Assembly (NCBI GenBank): GCA_016839545.1
Contig: JAEOUB010000239.1
Location: 1-10,659, forward strand
From: Candidatus Kariarchaeota archaeon
GTDB taxonomy: Archaea; Asgardarchaeota; Heimdallarchaeia; Heimdallarchaeales; Kariarchaeaceae
Direction of reading: 5' to 3'
Length of the DNA: 10,659 nucleotides
The translations under genes were made by a program, and so were the position numbers. Below, in pieces: positions 6,868 to 10,659 of this stretch (the stretch's first letter is position 1; every line of letters starts with the position of its first letter). Under the pieces are notes generated by a model. It did not search any database and had not been told where the DNA came from. It worked only from the letters and a program-made list of their open reading frames with translations.

Positions 6868-6876
6868 GTATATAAG
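6868..6876 (-). promoter_or_regulatory. TATA box of the SufR-like/SRPBCC operon
   Basis: Minus-strand CTTATATAC, one of the best TATA boxes in the window. Transcription would start about 26 bases on, near 6846, giving a leader of about 18 bases that just contains the Shine-Dalgarno-like site. Confidence 0.6.
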
Positions 6877-6902
6877 AAACTAGTGGTTTTCCCTATTGTA
6901 CC

Positions 6903-7451
6903 CTAGATAATATCCTTGAAGAAAGCCTTGGGAATAATTGTAGGATAATCCTTGTTCTCAACTGCTGCCACTTTGGTCGAAATCTTCTCAAACAGGGGAA
7001 TGATGACATCCAGTTCCTCATCGGCCACAAAGAAGAAGGGAATGACATAGGTGGCCTCGGTATCAAGGATGATCCGGTCCTCCTCAACTTCGATTGATGT
7101 TATCTGATTGTAGGTGAGATAGAGGTCCTCTTCAAGATCAGTGAGATCGCGGGGTAGAGATATCCCGTATTCAAATACTGATAGAACTGATTCCTCTCCA
7201 AAATCGTCAGTTGCCTGAAACCGGTCAATGGTTGACTGCAGGAAGAAGATAACCAGGGCTGAGAAACCGATCCAGACCAGGTAATCTATTGCCGAGAAGG
7301 TGGTACGCCCCCGGTTGATGACCAGAAGAGAGAGAATGACAAAACTGACCTGAAGGAAACGTGTGAATCCCTTGACTTTCTGCCTGTAATTGGCAAATGC
7401 AAGGGTATGCCCGAGTTCGGTGGTATAGATCAACTGACCTTGGTATGTCAT
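6903..7451 (-). CDS. Two-helix membrane protein with a possible PH-like cytoplasmic domain
   Basis: 182 residues that I cannot assign to a named family. After a polar N-terminus (1-30) there are two hydrophobic helices at about 32-46 and 57-73, separated by a short polar loop. The remaining residues are soluble and mixed alpha/beta: SVFEYGISLP (91-100), an acidic stretch LTDLEEDLY, the segment YNQITSIEVEEDRIILDT (114-131), YVIPFFF and a C-terminal helix around LDVIIPLFEKI. This order (two helices, then strands reading out a basic/acidic surface) resembles bacterial PH-like proteins of the YdbT/YcxB type, a comparison from memory only. Its ATG overlaps the MFS stop as ATGA, so it is translationally coupled to the transporter and may regulate or stabilise it, or sense the same membrane. 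Three possible internal starts do not improve the fit. Confidence 0.7.
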   Translation of the reverse strand: MTYQGQLIYTTELGHTLAFANYRQKVKGFTRFLQVSFVILSLLVINRGRTTFSAIDYLVWIGFSALVIFFLQSTIDRFQATDDFGEESVLSVFEYGISLPRDLTDLEEDLYLTYNQITSIEVEEDRIILDTEATYVIPFFFVADEELDVIIPLFEKISTKVAAVENKDYPTIIPKAFFKDII

Positions 7452-8581
7452 AGCTCTATATCCAGCGATTTTCTGGCACTGATTAACCCATAGATGAGGG
7501 TAGTTGCTGCAGTGATAATTGCTGCCACATACATAAGTGAGGTATAGGTCTGAAACTGAGAGAATACAAGGAGGGCTAGAATGGGACCGATTATCTGTGA
7601 GATGGAAAATGAAGCCTCAAACAGACCTGTTGAAGTACCCACCATGTCGAGCTGCAAGCCTCTATACTCAACCGTTCTCAGACCTCCAACAAGGAAAAAT
7701 GCAAATGAGAGACCGAGAAGTATCTGAGTCAGACTGATCTGGAGATAGTTTGTGGCCAATGGAAATGAGGCGAACGCCATTGCAGACAGTAGAGTGCCCA
7801 GTAGCAACATTCGCTGTGGATCACCCCGATCGGCGGCAAGTCTCATAACCACTGCCTGAACTGCGGTATTGATAGCCAATGTCACCCCGATCTGTCCACC
7901 TGTCAGACCCAGGTCCTCCTGCAGGAAGAGTGGCCAGTAGATCCAGATTGATGCTCCTGATCCATGACGTAGGATCACAACCAGGTATACCTGCCAGTTA
8001 TGGCGAATGACAAGCCCGTATCTGGGTGGAGTGACAGACTTGCGTCGGGTCTCCACATTGCCTCCCACGTCACGCAAGAGAGCGTAGAGAAAGGCACAGC
8101 CGTAGAGTATCCCTCCGAATATGAATGCGGCCTCCAGTTGGAAATACTGTGCTAGTGCTCCATTGATCAGTGCTCCCAGGGTCCATCCCAGTGCTCTCCA
8201 CGAGGAGAGTTTTCCCATGGGAGTTGAAGTATCAGATGCCAGAGCGATAATTGCTGCTGGAAACATACCGAGGGAGATACCATTCAGCAGACGAAATACT
8301 GCAAAAGTGGTGAATGAGGATGGCAAGATGTAGATGAAGGTGGTGATGGATGCACTCAGCAGGCCAAGAAACAGGAAAGGACGTCGACCACGACTGTCGG
8401 TCAGCTTGCCAAAGAGAGCATTTGATGCAAACAGGGCAAGTGAGTAGGGAAGTGCAAGATATCCAATCTCAAGATCTGTCAGACCACGGTCGTAAAAAAG
8501 AAGAGGCAGGTAAAAAACAGCTGCTGTGATGCCAACATTGCTCATGAGGTAGATAACTCCGAGGTCGGAGCCACGAGCCAT
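7448..8581 (-). CDS. Major facilitator superfamily transporter
   Basis: 377 residues with about 12 hydrophobic helices, the usual MFS size. The loop between helices 2 and 3 carries motif A as GKLTDSRGRRPF (58-69), and the weaker second-half copy appears near ADRGDPQRM (about 249-257). A helix-5-like GxLxxG segment lies near GWTLGALINGALA (131-143). The protein is a secondary carrier of small solutes or drugs at the cytoplasmic membrane, with the sugar/drug-proton family the closest fit; the substrate cannot be read from sequence. The ATG at 8581 follows a 43-base space after the HAD stop, where TTCTTATCG at about 26 bases upstream is a weak TATA candidate. The stop overlaps the start of the downstream two-helix membrane protein by 4 bases. 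No dedicated regulator is adjacent. Confidence 0.9.
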   Translation of the reverse strand: MARGSDLGVIYLMSNVGITAAVFYLPLLFYDRGLTDLEIGYLALPYSLALFASNALFGKLTDSRGRRPFLFLGLLSASITTFIYILPSSFTTFAVFRLLNGISLGMFPAAIIALASDTSTPMGKLSSWRALGWTLGALINGALAQYFQLEAAFIFGGILYGCAFLYALLRDVGGNVETRRKSVTPPRYGLVIRHNWQVYLVVILRHGSGASIWIYWPLFLQEDLGLTGGQIGVTLAINTAVQAVVMRLAADRGDPQRMLLLGTLLSAMAFASFPLATNYLQISLTQILLGLSFAFFLVGGLRTVEYRGLQLDMVGTSTGLFEASFSISQIIGPILALLVFSQFQTYTSLMYVAAIITAATTLIYGLISARKSLDIEL

Positions 8582-8624
8582 AGTGACGAAATAATTCCAA
8601 GCGATAAGAACTGTTGTACCGGTG

Positions 8625-9350
8625 TTAGAATGAAATCATTCCCAGATCCTCAAGTGTGGCTCTGACAGTCTTTGAGGCTTCTTCCCTGGTGGAGATGAAT
8701 GTAACAGTATCCAGACCCTCCATCATCTCACGATCTGAGGAATTGTCACCGAAAACATACCAGCTGTAGTCTGCCTGATTGAGACCTTGTGTGAAATGAG
8801 AGGTGGCCTGTGCCTTGGACCAGCCCTGTGGAATGACATCAATACCGAGGTGATGCTTGAGGATCCTGACACTGTCCTGATTGTTCCAGGCAAGATCACA
8901 CAGATCATGGACTTTGGTTGTTGGCACATTGGTATTCTCTGCTATACTTAGCTGAATATGCTTTCTCTCCACCCACAGAGAACCGTGAGAGGGATAGTCG
9001 TGGTACCAGGTATCAGGCTCAAAATACACAGTTTCACGATCGCAGACCTCTGCCAATGACTGTATCAGATCCAGTCTGTGATCCAGGAATTCTGTTGCCT
9101 GCTGTTGCAACTGTACTGATTCTCCATTGATTGTGGCAAGTCCAAACTCGATATAGGTGGGAAAATCCAGATAGTTCATCCTGTTCTGCTCTGAATATTG
9201 TTTTCGTAGCCAACCGTCAGAACGACCTGTGACCAGTGCAATAGGAGTATCAAGCTGGAGTAATCGATCCATCAGTTTGATATCAAGTACACTCTTGGTC
9301 ATATGTGGCAACGTCAGACAGCCATCAATATCGAACAGGAACCCAATCAT
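8625..9350 (-). CDS. HAD superfamily phosphatase (Cof/sucrose-phosphatase-like)
   Basis: 241 residues with all four HAD motifs: motif I FLFDIDGCLT with nucleophile D7 and general acid D9; motif II LVTGRS with T41; motif III QGWSKAQA with K179; motif IV FGDNSSDREM with D202 and D206. Residues about 75-170 form the C2-type cap insert that selects the substrate, including VYFEPDTWYHDYPSHGSLWV. The motif III context after DVIP is like sugar phosphatases, phosphomannomutases and archaeal phosphoglycolate phosphatases, so a phosphorylated sugar or small metabolite is the likely substrate, but the exact one is unknown. Soluble and cytoplasmic. The ATG overlaps the TGA of the TFE-like gene by 4 bases (ATGA), so the two are translated as a pair; why a phosphatase is coupled to a transcription-factor-like protein is unclear. 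Confidence 0.88.
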   Translation of the reverse strand: MIGFLFDIDGCLTLPHMTKSVLDIKLMDRLLQLDTPIALVTGRSDGWLRKQYSEQNRMNYLDFPTYIEFGLATINGESVQLQQQATEFLDHRLDLIQSLAEVCDRETVYFEPDTWYHDYPSHGSLWVERKHIQLSIAENTNVPTTKVHDLCDLAWNNQDSVRILKHHLGIDVIPQGWSKAQATSHFTQGLNQADYSWYVFGDNSSDREMMEGLDTVTFISTREEASKTVRATLEDLGMISF

Positions 9351-9619
9351 CTCAGTATCCTGTCAGGAAAGAGCGTCCATAAAAAGTTGATCCAACCGGT
9401 CTCATTATCACGCAAGCGAGAAGATCGTGCATATCCCTTATCGGTGAGCCGATAGAGTACCAGTCGGATATCCTTGATATCAACCTGTGATAGTTTCTCC
9501 TCCATGTGCTCTATAGTGATAGGATCCTCGGACGAGAGAAGAATACGCACCACATCTGCCGCAATATTACCCATTTCATGAGTAATCTTATCGAGTACCT
9601 GCTGATGCTCTGCGCTCAT
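9347..9619 (-). CDS. TFE-like protein: winged-helix domain only, no zinc ribbon
   Basis: 90 residues matching the N-terminal extended winged-helix domain of archaeal TFE-alpha, the TFIIE-alpha counterpart that helps RNA polymerase open promoters. The match lies in NIAADVVRILLSSEDPITIE (18-37), then DIRLVLYRLTDKGYARS (50-66) and RDNETGWINFLWTL (70-83), including the hallmark GW...LW that follows the recognition helix. Normal TFE (about 160-190 residues) continues with a linker and a four-Cys zinc ribbon; here a TGA follows LFPDRILR. No Cys pair is visible in any frame directly downstream, where the HAD gene begins. The start at 9619 is chosen over an in-frame ATG at 9673 because the extra 18 residues look non-homologous and a TATA-like box sits 26 bases before 9619. 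It could be a truncated paralogue, a lineage form of TFE, or a specialised regulator; whether the genome has a second, complete TFE cannot be seen here. Confidence 0.8.
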   Translation of the reverse strand: MSAEHQQVLDKITHEMGNIAADVVRILLSSEDPITIEHMEEKLSQVDIKDIRLVLYRLTDKGYARSSRLRDNETGWINFLWTLFPDRILR

Positions 9620-9640
9620 GGGCGGTGAGGGGTTGGGAAT

Positions 9641-9650
9641 TACATAAACG
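9641..9650 (-). promoter_or_regulatory. TATA-like box of the TFE-like/HAD operon, with overlapping palindrome
   Basis: Minus-strand CGTTTATGTA, centred 26 bases before the ATG at 9619, predicting a leaderless transcript. It overlaps a perfect 10-base palindrome TAAACGTTTA at 9645-9654, where a repressor could block TBP binding. A second A/T-rich element at 9675-9690 could be an alternative promoter. Confidence 0.45.
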
Positions 9651-9674
9651 TTTACAGATAGAAATAAGCTCATG

Positions 9675-9690
9675 ATAATAAATTTTTAAG
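9675..9690 (-). promoter_or_regulatory. A/T-rich element between the DinB-like and TFE-like genes
   Basis: Minus-strand CTTAAAAATTTATTAT just after the TAG of the DinB-like gene. It could be a second TATA box (giving a leader of about 35-40 bases to 9619) or the T-rich end of the DinB-like transcript. If it is the promoter, transcription starts downstream of the ATG at 9673, which again excludes that start. Confidence 0.3.
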
Positions 9691-9692
9691 AT

Positions 9693-10223
9693 CTAGCCAA
9701 AATTGATGCCATCAGGAACCGGCTCAAATTCGGGAAGTCCATGTAGCAATGTGATGAGAAAATGGACCTGTCCACGGTGAAACTGGTCATGATCAAAGAG
9801 GTCCTCAATCAGGTACCTCACTGTTACCATCTCACCCCAGGGTGCCTTTGCCTCCGCATCCAGCTGTTCCTTGGTAATTGAGAGGAGAAGGTCCACGCTG
9901 GTCTGCTGCACCTCGTCAAATGCCTGTACTATCTGCTCAAGAGTTGCAGGAGGTGCCTGCTCCAGTCTGAACAAGATATTGCCCACCCACTGTGCCCGTA
10001 CACTGAGCTCATGCTGCTTAATTGTGGGATCAATAGCAATCTGCAGGTAGCGGATCTCGTTGGCCAGGGTATGTCGCAGGATCTCTGCAATCGACCACTG
10101 GTGTTCTGAGGGCCGCTTTCCAATAATTTCGGGGGGTAGTTGTTTCAATCGATGCAATGTTGTATTCCTGCGTGTTACCATGAGGTCGTATCGATCGATG
10201 TAGTACAAGGGAGAGAGTTTCAC
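9693..10223 (-). CDS. DinB/YfiT-like four-helix protein
   Basis: 176 residues of the DinB_2/YfiT-like superfamily, metal-binding four-helix bundles. The first helix (about 8-27) is followed by the signature HQWSIAEILRHTLANEIRYL (41-60) with H51, and the fourth helix carries LFDHDQFHRGQVHFLI with H145 and H149, giving the three-His metal site (usually Zn or Ni). Family members include thiol-dependent transferases and bacillithiol S-transferases, so a thiol-transfer or detoxification role is possible; many are uncharacterised. The start is a GTG at 10223, supported by a TATA-like box 25 bases upstream; the next in-frame ATG (residue 15) would cut into helix 1. It stands alone between the aldo/keto reductase and the TFE-like operon, 48 bases after the former. 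Confidence 0.88.
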   Translation of the reverse strand: MKLSPLYYIDRYDLMVTRRNTTLHRLKQLPPEIIGKRPSEHQWSIAEILRHTLANEIRYLQIAIDPTIKQHELSVRAQWVGNILFRLEQAPPATLEQIVQAFDEVQQTSVDLLLSITKEQLDAEAKAPWGEMVTVRYLIEDLFDHDQFHRGQVHFLITLLHGLPEFEPVPDGINFG

Positions 10224-10243
10224 AGGGAAAATCTTGGAGATGA

Positions 10244-10253
10244 CTATTTGAAA
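10244..10253 (-). promoter_or_regulatory. TATA-like box of the DinB-like gene
   Basis: Minus-strand TTTCAAATAG, centred about 25 bases before the GTG at 10223, within the 48-base space after the aldo/keto reductase. The spacing predicts a leaderless transcript starting at the GTG. Confidence 0.45.
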
Positions 10254-10271
10254 TCTCGGAGGTATGAGTGA

Positions 10272-10659
10272 TCAGTAGATAATTCTGTTCTTCTCAGGAT
10301 TGCTGACCTCATCCAGCTGGTCAAGTTCATCCTGGGTGAAGGTAACCTCAGAGGCGGCAATGGTATCCATCAATTGATCCACGGTTGTGGCTCCAATGAT
10401 AGGAGAGACGATGGTAGGCTGATGCAGCGTCCATGCCACTGCTGCCTGAGCAGGAGTGATACCTTTGTCAGTGGCAATCTCGACAAGTTTCTCCAGGATC
10501 GACCAACCCCGGTCGTTGAAATAACGACTCTCCACTCCACTTGAACGATCAGAGGTGGGAAGCTCTCCGTCCCGGGTGTATTTTCCTGTGAGAAAACCTG
10601 CTGAAAGGGGAGAGTAGGGAATGACTGCGATGTTATACTGCTTGCACAGATCCATGAGC
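10272..10659 (-). CDS. Aldo/keto reductase, C-terminal part (start beyond window)
   Basis: The last 128 residues of an NAD(P)H-dependent aldo/keto reductase with a TIM-barrel fold, about 320-330 residues when complete. The visible part starts in strand 7 with IAVIPYSPLSAGFLTGKY, the usual segment after the substrate-binding loop, continues through the helix GITPAQAAVAWTL, and ends with the cofactor-binding strand-loop IVSPIIGATTVDQLMD, which in the family contacts the adenosine phosphate of NADPH. The catalytic Asp, Tyr, Lys and His lie upstream, outside the window, so activity cannot be checked. The frame stays open to the right edge; the ATG at 10655 is an internal Met, not a start. The family reduces aldehydes and ketones, and this member is close to the bacterial general-stress/YghZ-like type; the substrate is unknown. 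Confidence 0.93.
   Translation of the reverse strand, partial: LMDLCKQYNIAVIPYSPLSAGFLTGKYTRDGELPTSDRSSGVESRYFNDRGWSILEKLVEIATDKGITPAQAAVAWTLHQPTIVSPIIGATTVDQLMDTIAASEVTFTQDELDQLDEVSNPEKNRIIY

Noticed and set aside
9620..9673. Longer TFE-like protein starting at the ATG at 9673
   Set aside because: The 18 extra residues (hydrophobic, then Pro-rich) do not resemble TFE, and they cover the TATA-like box and palindrome that point to the start at 9619.
10620..10655. ATG at 10655 as the start of a short protein
   Set aside because: The frame continues open to the window edge and the protein begins in the middle of an aldo/keto reductase barrel, so this Met is internal.

Overview
This window reads as a piece of an archaeal chromosome. 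Three things support that. Most genes or operons that start afresh have a TATA-like element centred about 25 bases upstream of the start codon with almost no leader. One short gene encodes the winged-helix domain of the archaeal/eukaryotic transcription initiation factor TFE. There is also an M1 aminopeptidase of the tricorn-interacting-factor type and a SufR-like Fe-S type regulator. Moderate GC content, a cytoplasmic 24-residue leucine-rich-repeat protein and a bacterial/eukaryotic-type RNase III would suit an Asgard lineage or a relative of Thermoplasmatota. That placement is inference, and no rRNA or other marker is present to settle it.

Layout: 12 of 13 genes lie on the minus strand, and coding density is very high. 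From left to right: an M1 aminopeptidase cut by the left edge (1-1654); the only plus-strand gene, a membrane-anchored PD-(D/E)XK nuclease-like protein with a C-terminal zinc ribbon (1790-2701), diverging from the peptidase; a small orphan protein (2702-3088) that meets it tail to tail with no spacer; a minus-strand cluster (5660 to 3136) of RNase III, a 12-repeat LRR protein and a winged-helix protein; a two-gene operon (6828 to 5685) of a SufR-like regulator and a SRPBCC lipid/ligand-binding protein; a two-gene operon (8581 to 6903) of an MFS transporter and a two-helix membrane protein; a two-gene operon (9619 to 8625) of a TFE winged-helix-only protein and a HAD phosphatase; a DinB-family protein (9693-10223); and the C-terminal part of an aldo/keto reductase cut by the right edge (10272-10659).

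Within operons the genes are tightly coupled: 4-base stop/start overlaps join LRR to winged helix, MFS to membrane protein, and TFE-like to HAD, and a 4-base gap joins the SufR-like gene to SRPBCC. No RNA genes, CRISPR arrays, insertion sequences or integrase genes were seen. No stretch over 300 bases lacks a gene; the longest is the 135-base divergent promoter region 1655-1789.

The most interesting items are the TFE protein without its zinc ribbon, the RNase III with Asn at a metal-site Asp position, the RNase III/LRR/winged-helix cluster, and the membrane-tethered nuclease. Together 1790-5660 looks like accessory nucleic-acid biology rather than core metabolism, but a shared system is only a hypothesis.
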